A stretch of DNA of 64,000 nucleotides from assembly GCA_902702965.1 (NCBI GenBank), contig CACRXP010000306.1, positions 174,242 to 238,241 of the forward strand, given 5' to 3'. Below are positions 51,745 through 62,679 of the stretch, one piece after another. The translations under genes were made by a program, and so were the position numbers. Every line of letters begins with the position of its first letter. Within the stretch, counting starts at the first letter, position 1. Source of the stretch: Spirometra erinaceieuropaei. Lineage: Eukaryota > Platyhelminthes > Cestoda > Diphyllobothriidea > Diphyllobothriidae. Under the pieces are notes generated by a model that was not told the DNA's origin, searched no databases, and saw nothing but the letters and a program-made list of their open reading frames with translations.

Positions 51745-52975
51745 CTGAAGCTTCAGCGGACGCAAATCACCCTCCTGCCTTGTCGATCATCCAACCATCA
51801 CCGTTCTCGTTGCCGACTTCCAAATGTTGAAGTCTGTTGTTATCCTTCGAATTTTGGTGATAGGACACATCAATGTGCCCCCCCCCCCTTAATTATCTTG
51901 ATTAGCCCAGGGAAACCCCTCGGCCGGAGATTAGACGTGGCCAACCTCTCAAACAACACTACCGGTTGTGCATTTTGTGTCTGCGGTAGCAAGAATGGCA
52001 GGCGTTTCTTCGCCGACGCTGATGCTCAAATCAGCGCCATCCCTCCTGCCCCTGCTGACCAGCACTGCCTCAGTTATTACCTTTTTCTCTCAGGCTGTAA
52101 ATTTCTTCCAAATCACCACATTTAAATTTCACTCTGTTCATTTGAATATCTGACCTAAGCGGTTCTTATCCTTAACCTTAGTGGCGACCGATGTTCCAGC
52201 CGCCATACTTGGTGCTGAACCCATATCCTCGTGTTACCCTTTGGTTAGTTGTAGGCAACTCTACTTTCATGATCGGACCATTGCCCTTCCTGTTAACGGC
52301 TTCTATTACACCTCTGCATTCTAGTCAACTGTCTGTCCTTGATCCAGACCCCGACTGTCAAGCCCAGAAACTTCTGACCGAATTTCACAGCCTCAACAAC
52401 CCCCACGTTTCCTATTCTCCATTGTCACATGATGTTGTTTATCACATCAAAACGTCTGGCCCTGCTATTTTCACACGTCCCGCTGCCTTGATCTCACTAT
52501 TCTTGCTGCAGACAAAGCTTGTTGCGACCAGGAATAAATAGACCATCTGACGATTCATAAGCACCTCCATTGCACATGGTTCCCAAATAGCAGACGAAGG
52601 AGTGGCGTTCTTGTAGTGATCAAAGTGCCTTGAACAATGCCACAATGCCTGATCGATGCAGGATTCTTCATCTTTAGAACTTTGCAGTGACTCTTTTTGG
52701 TTAAATCATCTCCTCAAATTCCAATTCCACCTAAAGACGTGTCTAAAACGGTCATGGTAACTCATTTTCGTCTGTTTGGGTTTATTTGTGCACCATTTGT
52801 TATCATAAGTGCCTCCCAGATATTCCTGCAGTTCATTGATAGGATCTTACGCAGAACCCCGTTGGCTGTGCTTATATCGGTCACGTCTTACGCGCCAGTC
52901 TGCATTTTAGGGAACATATCCCAGATCTTATCCTGATTTTCGAACGTTTCAACAATTTGGTGTCAGAAGAGACAA
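51745..52975 (+). mobile_element. Decayed Ty3/Gypsy fragment (gag end, protease, reverse transcriptase)
   Basis: Plus strand, frames broken by stops. A zinc-knuckle-like NFGDRTHQC near 51,850 is followed by the protease core NGRRFFADADAQISAIPP (52,000-52,050; DADA in place of the catalytic DTGA). Next come the segment before reverse transcriptase with SHDVVYHIKTSGPAIFTRP (about 52,425-52,480), then APPLHMVPK, LNNATMPDR, IPIPPKDVSKTVMVTHFRLF, LQFIDRILR and finally IFERFNNFGVRRDN (about 52,930-52,975). The order matches Ty3/Gypsy Pol. Integrase and LTRs are missing. The fragment ends where the Penelope-like element begins. Confidence 0.8.
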
Positions 52976-52979
52976 TGGC

Positions 52980-54396
52980 GAGTGAACGTTCCTTTCGGTA
53001 AATTCTCATCAGGCCAATACAGTTACATAGGGCGGGATACAGTGAGTGAAACAAAAATCGATAAAAGTTAGGTTTTAAATTACAGGCTCGGCAAGAGCGG
53101 AAGAGCGCCGAAAGTTGTATGTGGTTAGTAACCTTTGACCACGGTAAGCGCGGAGCTTGAACAAGGTTCTTCTGGGCGCATAGGGTCGGTTTTCGTAACC
53201 TTATGGCGACCGCTTCTGCTGTTGCTAACAGGCGCTGGCCCAGTAGCTTAGGGTAGCTCGAGGGGACCTTGTAAATCACACGAAATGCTTCAGTGGAGTC
53301 CACACGATGCCCTGAGTCCACTGCATGCGCAAGGATGGCGCTGTCTATTCTCCTAGTTTCACCCTTTGCCAGCCATGCGGGAAGGTGCTCTCGTATACTT
53401 TTGGAAAGGCGCCGACTCGTACGACCAATATAACCTGCTCCACAGGAGCAAGTGAATGAGTAGATGCACATTGAGGCGGTCTGAGGTGGCAGCCTATCCT
53501 TGCTTTCTCCGCGTAGAATAGGGTTAGTAGAGAATGATATGCGAACCCTTGCTGCTGGGAAGGTTCCCGAGACAGCTTGGTCAAGGCGTCTTCTTAGGAG
53601 TTCACCTGCAGCATCTCCTTGGAAGGGGACTTTGAGGAACAACGTTTTCTTTCCGGCGGTTAGTGTGGTGGGTTTTGCGAGTCGTTCGGCAAGGTTCTTT
53701 GCAATGAACCTGTCAGGGTACCCATTTTCGCGAAGCAAGTCCTGGATTTTTCTAAGTTCCTCCTCGATACTATCTGTTGAACAAATTTTTCTAGCCCTTT
53801 GTGCCAAACACCTGACTAGATTCCGTTTATGTTGGAGAGGTACGAAACTAGCGAAGTTCGGGTATTGTCCAGACCAGGTTTTCTTTCGATAGACGCTCCT
53901 TCGGGTGCTACCGTCAGATCTCCTGTTTAGAAGGACATCTAAGAAAGGAAGCGAACCAGCCGACTCCATCTCCAACGTGAATTTGATCGACGGATGTGCC
54001 TGATTTGCAGCATTTAGGAGGGCAGCGACGTCGGTTTCTGTGGTTGCAATCGCAAAGATGCCATCAACGTAGCGACCATAATGTTTAAGCTTTTTTGATC
54101 TGATCGCTTAGTTGAAATCCGTCCAGCTTGTCCATGAATACGTCAGCTAAGAGAGGTCCAAGAGGCGAGCCCATGGCAACGCCGTCTATTTGTCTATAGA
54201 GTTGGTTGTCAAAAAGGAACTGCACATTTAATGTGCATCTTAGTAATAGTTGCTTGAGTGTTTTTGTCGGCAGTCCCATTTCTTGATGACTGGCAGATAG
54301 AAAATCACAGATGTAGTCAACAGTCTCGGTGACTGGGACGTTTGTAAAAAGTGATGCGACGTATAGTGAGAACATCATCATGCCGTCAACATGCAT
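52980..54396 (-). mobile_element. Penelope-like element (reverse transcriptase + GIY-YIG)
   Basis: Minus strand. 54,085-54,396 encodes reverse-transcriptase motif A region (SLYVASLFTNVP, with Tyr where the catalytic Asp of FDV is expected) and motif B (QIDGVAMGSPLGPLLADVF). After a one-base frameshift near 54,085 the frame continues with motif C as YVDG instead of YVDD (about 54,055-54,075), FLDVLL, a long linker, and a GIY-YIG nuclease (IY at residues 171-172, YIG at 182-184, Arg195 and EH at 196-197, Glu in TAEAVAIRLRKP) of the 364-codon frame. Two of three catalytic aspartates are lost, so the polymerase is dead. The 3' boundary is near 52,980. Confidence 0.85.
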
Positions 54397-54399
54397 CCT

Positions 54400-54840
54400 G
54401 CCGACTGCGTTCTAGCAGAGTCTCCTCTTTTGTTCCTGGACCATCAGATCGACTCCGACGGCATTTACCACCTCCATCAAGGGTCGCTGTTATTTCGGAC
54501 AAACTGATGCTGAGATTGGACGTAGCGGCTGAAAAACTGAAATGACCCGTCTGCGCGTGCCACACACGATCTTGGCCCCCAACGCGATGTGCGCAGTTTT
54601 CACGTAAAATAGTAGGCTGCTCGGGCAACATATGCGTTAGAGAACCACAGAGGCCACAGGGAGAAGGAGCCAAGGACATACTTTTCACTTATGTGAGAGG
54701 AACGTATTCCTTGTATACGGAGGATGAAGGAGACGGATTCATGCGTGGTAAATGAGTTAAAGGAAAGGTGCGCGGTGATAAAGTAGGGTCTACGGTGCTT
54801 TAGCGCAGATTTTCACGTGGGGACATGTGGCGGAACAGGC
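54400..54840. other. Unassigned spacer
   Basis: A minus-strand frame of 100 codons (54,386-54,688) has no recognised domain. It may be the upstream part of the Penelope-like element, but no motif supports that. Confidence 0.3.
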
Positions 54841-54844
54841 TCAT

Positions 54845-56765
54845 GCGGTGACTGAATTTGTGTAGGCAATGTAGGCAGTTGAGGCGGGTGCTACGGCCGC
54901 ATGCCGATGCTCTTGACCTTGATTAGCCAAACGCGGTGCGATGGATTTGAAAGTGACCGACCAAGTCAATGCGTGACGAGAAAGTGCGATCGTATCTAGG
55001 ACATGCTGGGACCGAACCCGCATTGCCGGTGGTGTTGGTGCTGGTGAGGGTGATGTTTGACGGGAAATTTGGAGTATTCTCACTAGTGGGGGACGTGGTG
55101 GTCGCTGCGGGGTTTTCGACGCATATAACGGTGGAGGAGTTTTCGTAGGCCGTAGGTGGGGCTGTTGTCTCGTTAGTGCATTGGGCCTGAAGATGTCCGC
55201 TGAGACCGATCCGTGCGCCGAATGTCCGTGGACAGCCGGACACTATGGCGGTGTTGGTCGGTAACGCTGTGGGTCAGAGTCGTTTGAGGCTTGCGAGCGT
55301 CTCTTTTGGCCTTGGCAGCAGCGAACTGACTAGCTTCATAGATTGCTGGTCTAGTCATTCCTGCTATCCTGCAGGCCGGTCGACACAAGGTGAGGTCCTC
55401 CCCGGTAGCGGATTGATTTGTATAAGCTCAAGCGAGGTTCTTATAGAGTTGTTTTTGTCCTCCTTGTCGGTGAGCACCCGGGCAACGTCGACGGTCCATT
55501 CCCGGTCTTTCGAGTCCGGATTCCATCTTGCCACTGCAGTCTTTTACTTTCCGCAGACAACCGTGACGGAAGTGATTGAGTTTACTGATTGGTTACTGTG
55601 GACGGATCAGGTCTCCTCCCTGTGGAATTGTATTGTCTAGACTACTCTCCTGTACATCTTGATTTTGGTGCTCTGGTAAGGTCCCGGTGATCTTGGACTA
55701 AGACGTGTGGCCGGCCAAATACCTCACTAGTTTTAGAGATCTGGTAGACTGCTTCGCCGTCGATCGTGACATTCCGTGAGATTGTGCTGTATAGGTAGAT
55801 GAAATTTTTCACCGATGTGAGGCGGGTGCCATTCATGTTAGTACAAGGTGTAGCGTGCCCCTCCTCTAGTGCTGGTTGGTCATGAAAATCGTTCTGTCTG
55901 TGCTTATGGTTAGCCCGTAGTTTATTTTAGGGTAAGGTGATACCATACTAACAGCACAAGAACTAGCCAAAAGTCCATACAAGCGTGTTTCACCGATATT
56001 CTGCCGCTGCATAGCGCAGCTGCGAGGGGCTCGGCTCGTCAGTGGGTCCCCCAGTACTCCCCGTGTGTTTTATGGTAGATAATCTAATTTATAAATTGTT
56101 GCTTTTTAATTTCCTCCGAAATTATCTACGAAGTTAGAGTATATCAGTTTATTCAAGGTCTTTAGTCTCAGACCGAGAATTTTATGTATGAATATTTGGA
56201 CCAAAGTCCATCAGCCACAGCGGGTAACGGCGTAATATTCATTAACTGCCTGTAGTTTGCCCTGCCAGAGTCAAAGAGGTCAACGATTCCTTGTACGGCT
56301 GCTTTTGCCGTGACATTAAGTGCTCATTTGTCCGCGAAGTGTTCATAGGCAGTGGTTATTGATGTCCATGTGGATTCTTGTATTCGTCGGATGTTGACAT
56401 ACCGCCTGTCGGTCACTTAGGCGATGTTGATCCCGGAGTGCTCATTGAGGCAGGCGTCCAGTAACATGACAAATAGCATGAAACTGATGAGGGCGGTGAC
56501 GAGTATGCAGCCCTGCTTTACTCTGTTGGTCCCTGTACATACCTTTAAGACTGTCCCGTTGTCCGTTACGAAAATCATCATGCCATCGTGGAGCTTACGC
56601 ACTGTGTACCTGGATCCACCAGGACAACCGAATCTCTGTCCAATTTTGTCAAGTCCATGGCAATTAACGGTGTCGAAGGCCTTCATCGGATTCCCGAAGG
56701 TAGTATAGGGGTTGGCATGCGTTTCCTGGCACTTCTCCTGTAATTGCGGGGCGGTAAAGATCATG
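54845..56765 (-). mobile_element. LINE fragment, minus strand, with C2H2 fingers
   Basis: Minus strand, in order: reverse-transcriptase core at 56,417-56,764 (TFGNPMKAFDTVNCHGLDKI, LHDGMMIFVTDNGTV, NRVKQGCILVTALISFMLF); a later piece at 55,642-55,836 (LTSVKNFIYLYSTISRN); then IYEASQFAAAKAKRDARK (about 55,300) and two C2H2-like fingers at 54,923-55,243 (CPRTFGARIGLSGHLQ... and CPRYDRTFSSRIDLVGHFQI). The YADD region and much between is deleted or shifted. The fingers probably help bind nucleic acid. Inactive. Confidence 0.8.
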
Positions 56766-56829
56766 TAGGTTGTTCCGCGGTGCCATCAGAAACCGCACTG
56801 GTTTTCTAGGAGGAGCTCAAGTTACAGAT

Positions 56830-57960
56830 GGCCGCTGAGACTATTGACAACATTCATCGCGCCCACTACCACCAGTGCGGGCTCAGTCCCACCTGGACGG
56901 TGTATAAGATGCATGCACAGAAGCTCAACCACTCCAACTTCAGCTGTCGTCGGCGAATACTGAAGATGAGGTGGCGGGACCGGATTCAGAGTACGTGCGA
57001 AATGAGATGGACAGGAATTGTCAGCATCCACGCCATTTTGATAATTGCAACTGCGCTAGAGCGGCCACCTCGTGAGGATGGGCGACGAGCGACTACCTAA
57101 ACGATCCTTCTATGGAGATGTCGCCACGGGTTCTCGTCAACAAGGGGATCAATTCCGACGCCACAAGAACACTCTGAAGGCTTCCTTGATGAACCTGTAG
57201 ATCAATCCAGGAAACTGGGAAGACCTTGCCCGGAACCGACCGGCCTAGAGGAGGACAATGAGACAGGAGCAGCGATCTACGAAGCCAACCACGTAACCGC
57301 CGCCAAAGCCAAACGCGAAACTCAAAAATCCCAAATACCTTCGCCTGCCAACATTGACATTCGACCGCTTCCAACATGCCTCCAGTGTCAGCGGACATTC
57401 TGGACACAAACTGGATTTACTGGACATGTCTGGACCAATTGCAGCACGCACACGACACAAATTGATGCCTCATCGTCCGCCTCTGCCCCACCTCTTATGT
57501 CGATAGCCAAACCTAACGGTGCTCTCGATTCTCCATCGCCATCCTCCACTATCATCACCACCTCAATATCTGCTGCGGCGGCTCCTGCCCTCACCTCCAA
57601 TGCAAACAATTCCGACGCACTGCCAAACATCAACCTCATCCTCGCCAACACCAATGATGCGGACTCGGTCTCAACCTGTCCTCAGAGCGATAGCACATTC
57701 GCCTAACACATTGGCCTGGTCTGTCACTTGCGAATCCATCGCACAGAGGCCGGCGAACCAGTGCCTGAAGCACCCAAATACACTAGACGCATCCGCCCCA
57801 ACTGTCCTCACTGCACCCGCACATTCACTCACAAAAACCTGCAGTAGACAACCACTGGCTCTACCAAACCACCGCACTTTCCCCCACCAGCACCTGCACC
57901 ACACTTCACCCATCGGTACACAAATCAAGCCTTCAAATGACACCTCTCACTTAAGTGGAA
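56830..57960 (+). mobile_element. LINE 3' fragment, plus strand, head-to-head with the previous
   Basis: Plus strand: RRRILKMRWRDRIQ-like thumb region (56,955-56,990), LRSGHLVRMGDERLPKRSFY-type sequence around 57,055-57,110, GDVATGSRQQGDQFRRHK, then fingers CLQCQRTFWTQTGFTGHVW (57,378-57,440), CPQSDSTFA...HIGLVCHLRIHR (57,680-57,745) and CPHCTRTFTHKN (57,804-57,840). It starts 65 bp from the minus-strand fragment and points away from it. Finger spacing is well preserved although frames are broken. Confidence 0.8.
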
Positions 57961-58059
57961 ATTGTGCTCCTCGGCTCCTTGTCCATGTGACTACTCTGCT
58001 GCATGTGTGATCCGAGTCTGATATTATCACTGTGCGCCAATTGGCGGGACTTAAAAGGT

Positions 58060-58200
58060 TGCCGACTGATGCCTCAACTCACTCCACGCAGTCCGCCCAG
58101 TTGGGTGTGTTTGTGTGGAGTGGCAGACTGATGGGCTCTAAGTCAAGCCGCAACGTCTCCTTTTTAACGGGACATCTGACACTCACGCATGTGAGGAGTG
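58060..58200 (+). repeat. Dispersed repeat R1, copy d
   Basis: Matches 1,390-1,480 in inverted orientation (TGTGTTTGTGTGGAGTGGCA, GACTGATGGGCT, ACGTCTCCTTTTTAACG) and 13,990-14,050 in direct orientation. Confidence 0.65.
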
Positions 58201-58289
58201 TGTGTGTTCTATAGGTAGTGTCTCTCAGTCAAGGACTGACTGGTTACCCAGCCTTTGAAGCGTGATGGCCCACGCTAAATGGAGGGCTG

Positions 58290-58615
58290 CGTCACGCCCA
58301 TCCGCGCTTTGTGGTTCGTGCGCGTCTGCTAGATCCTGATTCAGCAAACCATGGCTCTCCCAGCCAGGTGTCCACATTGAGTTTTCTGGCACCTGGTTCC
58401 CTGCCGGTAGATGCGCTTGCGCTCCCGATGGGCATACAGGCCGTATGCATGGTAGTCCAGCGACTCGTATCATCATCTCCTCTTCCTGACCCACTTTTGT
58501 CATTGGTTAAAATCCTGGCCAAATTTTCGTTGTGGAACGGGAGTGTGATGGTACGGCCAGGTGCGGGTCCGGTCGTACCAGCCACCTGCACCCTCTTTCG
58601 CTTTCGATCTTCTTG
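58290..58615 (-). repeat. Dispersed repeat R2, copy c
   Basis: The reverse complement matches 660-1,000 along its length, including CACCTGGCCGTACCATCACA and the 20-base GCGGGAGCGCAAGCGCATCT block. The overlapping frames on both strands (58,225-58,622) are not conserved with the other copies. Confidence 0.7.
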
Positions 58616-58619
58616 TCTA

Positions 58620-58865
58620 TAGGCAGAATGTTATTCCCGACAAAGAGAAGGAAGAATGAAATGGCGATTTCTGGCTCATTAGCCGAATGAGCCAGGAATG
58701 ACCATTACAGTATCTCTTGCCTATGTCGGTAATAACATACTGCCCATGTCGTGTGTCGCTGTGCGGCTACTGGTCAGGCTTGAGAGAGAGCCCGTAAGAC
58801 ACAATAGAACGGGTGAGTTCCAAAAGAACGATCGGTGAGCGTCCCCCACCATTCTTGATTATGTC
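58620..58865. mobile_element. SINE fold-back fragment
   Basis: 58,621-58,683 and 58,684-58,745 are inverted versions of the SINE body (GGCAGAATGTTATTCCCGAC against GTCGGTAATAACATACTGCC). The right half continues into the tail module (GAGAGAGAGCCCGTAAGACA, AACGATCGGTGAGCG). A second instance of the arrangement at 49.7-50.0 kb. Confidence 0.7.
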
Positions 58866-59000
58866 TTCACACTGGGCTCGGGTTGGGGAGGAGAAGGGAG
58901 GGTGGCAAATGTTGTGCAAGTCCACTACCACTATAAACTAATTCGCACAAAGGTCACCGTGCCTGCTCTCACCCAACAGCCGAACATACGCTGGGGAGTA
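58866..59000 (+). repeat. Dispersed repeat R1, partial copy e
   Basis: GGGCTCGGGTTGGGG...GGGTGGCAAATG and CAAGTCCACTACCACTATAA parallel 14,178-14,240 (GGGCCCAGGTGGGAAAGG, CAAGTCTACTATCACCATAA). Confidence 0.5.
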
Positions 59001-59049
59001 TCGGTTACGACAGCCGATCTGTCGGTGTGACGTGGTGGAAAGGTTGTAC

Positions 59050-59590
59050 GGTGGATGGGATATCTCATTAAATGTTATTTGGAGTTCTGAAATGTGTTTT
59101 CGTTTTGAAGTGATCGCTTGAGAAGGGTTGTAATATTAATTATCGTGCAACATAATCCTAATATATGTCAGTCACGTCAGGATGTCGGCTTTTTAGTGAG
59201 CTTCTGTCCGGCCGTCTGCAAAAACAATAGTCTATGAACAACGACCACTTAAATAGTATACACTTTTCCCACTGACTTTCAGTGCCCTTATAAGTTAAAT
59301 TTTACTTCATTCTGTTTTGCAATCATTTGGGGGCAAATTGCACCTTGTTCAAATTTTCTACTTGAAAAGATAATGTTTTTGGGTTTTTAGAAACGTTATC
59401 AATCCCCGAATAAGCGACTGCCTTATCTGGGGTTACAATTACATTTAGAGTTTTCAAACTACGCACTGTATGCATTCCGTCGAAGGAATAACACATATTT
59501 ATCCACGACGTCAGGGAGACATCATATACCAATTTTCTGTAGACCAATCCTATCCTGTTTATTGACCTAAACATCCAACGTTTGCACCTT
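59050..59590 (+). mobile_element. Long-TIR element, left-arm copy P6
   Basis: Left-arm landmarks in order: TTAAATG, GTGTTTTCGTTTTGAAGTG, GTCACGTCAGGATGTCGGCT, ACGACCACTTAAATAGTATA, TTTCAGTGCCC, then the central GTTACAATTACATTTAGAG...TTTTCAAACTACG. No right arm. The minus-strand frame over it is incidental. Confidence 0.65.
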
Positions 59591-59800
59591 CAGATCTTGT
59601 GTTACTCTACTTTATAAAAAGGCGACTGGCATAAAAGAGTGTTATGCGGATGTTTTGCGGACTATGAGAAATTCAAATATTGTATTTAGAGTTTCACCTT
59701 CAGTTTATACAAATAGCGGCAAAATTGATTTCTAGTTTGTGAAGGGCAGTATGAAATTCAAAAATGATACAAAAAGCGTGTGCTTATGCGACATAACACA

Positions 59801-60240
59801 CACTGGGTGGGTTAACTCATGAAATCTCAACCGAAATTCCGAAATTCGTTTTCATTCCGAAAAGATTAGTTGAGTAGGGTTGTGAAACTAGTCCACCCAC
59901 AACATAATTCTATAATATTTCAATTACCTAAGGATTCCGACTTTCGAATGAACTTTCCGGCCGCATGCGAAGACTACACTCTGTAGAAAGTGACTACTTA
60001 AGTAGCATGAATTTGTCTCACTGATTTTCGATGCCGCTAAAAGTTCAATCATATTTCATGGAAACCATGCATAAAAATATTCATTCTTTTGCTCATTCGG
60101 TAGAAAATTACGTCTTCCTCTAATCTCATACTCGAAGGAATGGTATAATTCGGGCGTTCCTATTTTCGTGTTGCAGGCTGACTACTTTTACAACTCTGCT
60201 TACTTAATCTATTCGAAACGGAAACGCATTTCGGAAGTGA
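59801..60240 (+). mobile_element. Long-TIR element, internally deleted copy P7
   Basis: Begins CACTGGGTGGGTTAACTCAT, follows the left arm through GACTACTTAAGTAGCATGAA and CATTCTTTTGCTCATTCGGT, then jumps near 60,160 into the last part of the right arm (GCAGGCTGACTACTTTTACA, GAAACGCATTTCGGAAGT). Confidence 0.75.
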
Positions 60241-60352
60241 TTTAATTTGCACTGAGGCCCCTATAACGCGCTATGCGGGAGTTTCGCTGCACCAAAGGCG
60301 AGGGGAGAGATCAGGGTATGGCAGGCATTTGTGGGCTGCGCACCCACTACCA

Positions 60353-61015
60353 CAGTAGGTGGGCTAACGCATGAAATGTCAACCGAAATTCCGAAATGCG
60401 TTTTCGCTTCGAAAGGAATAATTAAGTAGGGTTGTAAAACCAATCATCTTGAAGCATGCTTCAATAATAATTCAGTTACCTAAGGATGCCAGCTTTCGAA
60501 CGAACTTCCTTCCGGCTGCATGCAAAAACTGTACTCTGTAAAAAATGACCACCTAATTATCATGCAATTTTCTCATTGACTTTCGATGCCCTTAAAAGTG
60601 CAATTATATTTCATGGAAAACATGCATACACATATTCATTCTTCTACTTATTTGGTAGAAAATTACGTCCTCTTTCAATTTTATACTCGAAGAAAGGGTT
60701 TAATTCGGTTTAGTAAAACTTTTCCAATTCCCGAATAATTTTGAACTCGACCTGCCGTTACACTTGCATTCAGGGTTTCCAAACTACAAGCCGTATATGT
60801 TCCGCGTACAGAAAACTGTAAATTTCTCTACGGTTTTCAGAAGAGATCATATGGGGTTCGTAGAATTTAGCAGAGAATTTGACCCATATTGTTAACTTTG
60901 AAAGCAACACTAGTAAATGCAGAGACATGACGTTTTATGAACGACCATATCACGGTACTGAAAAATCTCACACTAAGAAACTTTTAAAACCAAATTATGC
61001 CCTTCTTTCGAGTAT
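60353..61015 (+). mobile_element. Long-TIR element, right-truncated copy P8
   Basis: Begins CAGTAGGTGGGCTAACGCAT and retains the full left arm and centre (CATTCAGGGTTTCCAAACTA, AGCCGTATATGTTCCGCGTA, CACGGTACTGAAAAATC), ending before the right arm. High identity to P4. The preceding bases are AC and not TA. Confidence 0.8.
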
Positions 61016-61387
61016 AAAATTGACAGAAATTGTCGTTTTGTCCCTATCCGTTGGCATCAGATTACTGCATTGCAATCAAAACTACTACGGTTGGAACTTC
61101 GCAACAGACCTTTAGAGAATACAATAACCGTTGTCAACTTCGAAATGACCGTTGTAATGGTATTGCTAATAGTCTGTGATTCGATTTCAGCCATTCAGTT
61201 GGTAACGTGGCAGTGGTTCATGAATTTTTCGGACTTATAGCCTGCGCATCTGTATATTAATGTGCATTGATGTTGTAAGTCTGCTTCTGAAATAAACATT
61301 CGTCTCTGCTTCTCCAACGCTTTCAGGCATCATATGCGATTTTGGACCTCGGTTCTCGGTTTCCTTTAGTTCGATATCAGTATTTAC
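61016..61387. other. No gene recognised
   Basis: No repeat or exon that I can support. Confidence 0.35.
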
Positions 61388-61478
61388 CTCAGTAATACCG
61401 GAAGTTATTAATTTATTTTGCTCAACCATAGTAAGAAGCAGATTGCGGTTCAAAAACTTGCGGCCAAATACCAAACTC
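61388..61478 (-). CDS. Possible exon of an unknown minus-strand gene
   Basis: Minus strand, acceptor TTGCTTGAACCAG and donor GAG|GTAAAT bound 91 nt with an open frame (KFLNRNLLLTMVEQNKLITS). The peptide is helix-like. A further candidate (LKSDQFLEK|GTAGTA, about 61,545) lies just upstream but does not join in phase. It could be part of a different gene. Confidence 0.35.
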
Positions 61479-62073
61479 CTGGTTCAAGCAACCAAATTAA
61501 GTGGAAGGCATGGATACCTAAATAACTTTGACCAATGTACTACCTTTTCGAGAAACTGATCAGATTTTAATGTTGGTTGAAACGAACGCTTTACATCCCA
61601 GGAATCCAGGCTACATCCATCCCTTCTTTATTATTCTACCATGTTAAATAGAAGCAAGTCATATAGGCCATTTCGTGTTGTTAGTTCACGAAAGATGACA
61701 ACGTTTGGAGCATTTTATTGGTTTATCTTAACTTTAGGTAGTCGCAAAACTCGTCAAAGTGGATTTTTCAAATTAAAAGATATAAGGGTGAATGCTTTTG
61801 AGTAATTTGCTTATTATAAGTTCAAGCAATGCTTTAAGACTCTCAAAGTAAACATCGGATGTGTGATGGTCGTAAACACGAGGCAGATGCCAAGTTAGAC
61901 CCAACTGAACCCGCTTCAACCCCCAATGCTTGAATGCCTTTGGAGGCGGACCCTGAAGCCAGCAGGCAGTAGTTTTCCTCGTGCTAGACAAAGCACAGAC
62001 TGCCCCAGAGGAACCAATTCGGGGGCTAGACGCGTGATACAGCGCGCTGCCCAGCAGATGCGTAAGAGCGGCT
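61479..62073. other. No gene recognised
   Basis: A short minus-strand frame (61,773-61,991) without domain. Nothing else. Confidence 0.35.
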
Positions 62074-62280
62074 TTATAAAATTACCCAGCCCCACTCCTT
62101 ACCGAGCTTCCATGCCTCGGTGCGCATGCTGTCCGGTAGTGGGTGCTTGGGCGGGTAGGGGGGGGGCGGGGTGACACAGCTCCAATGCATGTCTCTCTTT
62201 ACTGACGCGTCACAGTCGCCGCACTGCCAGCACCTGTCCGCGTTACAGGACGGACACCCACGACACGATGACGTGGCCAC
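62074..62280 (-). other. Frame with CXXC-type zinc-finger spacing
   Basis: Minus strand: CRGCPSCNADRCWQCGDC gives C-x2-C-x2-C-x4-C-x2-C-x2-C, the spacing of the first six cysteines in CXXC (CpG-binding) zinc fingers, followed by DASVKRDMHWSC. The conserved KFGG and later Cys residues are missing or altered. It may be a decayed exon or a repeat-borne finger. No splice sites were assigned. Confidence 0.4.
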
Positions 62281-62679
62281 ATTCCTGATAAGGTTCGTCC
62301 CCAGTTATACTTGTTCAAAGAGTGTTCGGCTGTGTCGTGTATGTGTTCGTGTTCAGAGAATATTTTTTAATGTGTATGTAGTCGAACTAGTATAAAAAGA
62401 ATTTCTTTATGCGGTTAGCAAACCGAGCTGACAGAGACCTGCTTAAACCACCTACATGAGGACTTAAGACTGAGATTCGAGGGAACATGGTTATTTTCAG
62501 ATAGGCTTCCACAAACGAGTTAAGGTATCGTTAATCTCCAGCCTTAAGCCAAATATTTAAAACCTCACGTAAAGATAATTCTAACAATCTTCGAACATCT
62601 GGTATTTTCTCTCGTAACTGTAGACGGTTGTACCAGACTGTCGACTTCTGTCAGAAAACTGTAATTTTGTAGATGCAGC

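Noticed and set aside
52925..52970. Apparent degenerate hammerhead on the minus strand (CTGACAC...GAAA.TCAGG)
   Set aside because: The same bases encode the Gypsy reverse-transcriptase segment IFERFNNFGVRRDN in the expected order, which explains them. The CTGANGA core is also broken.
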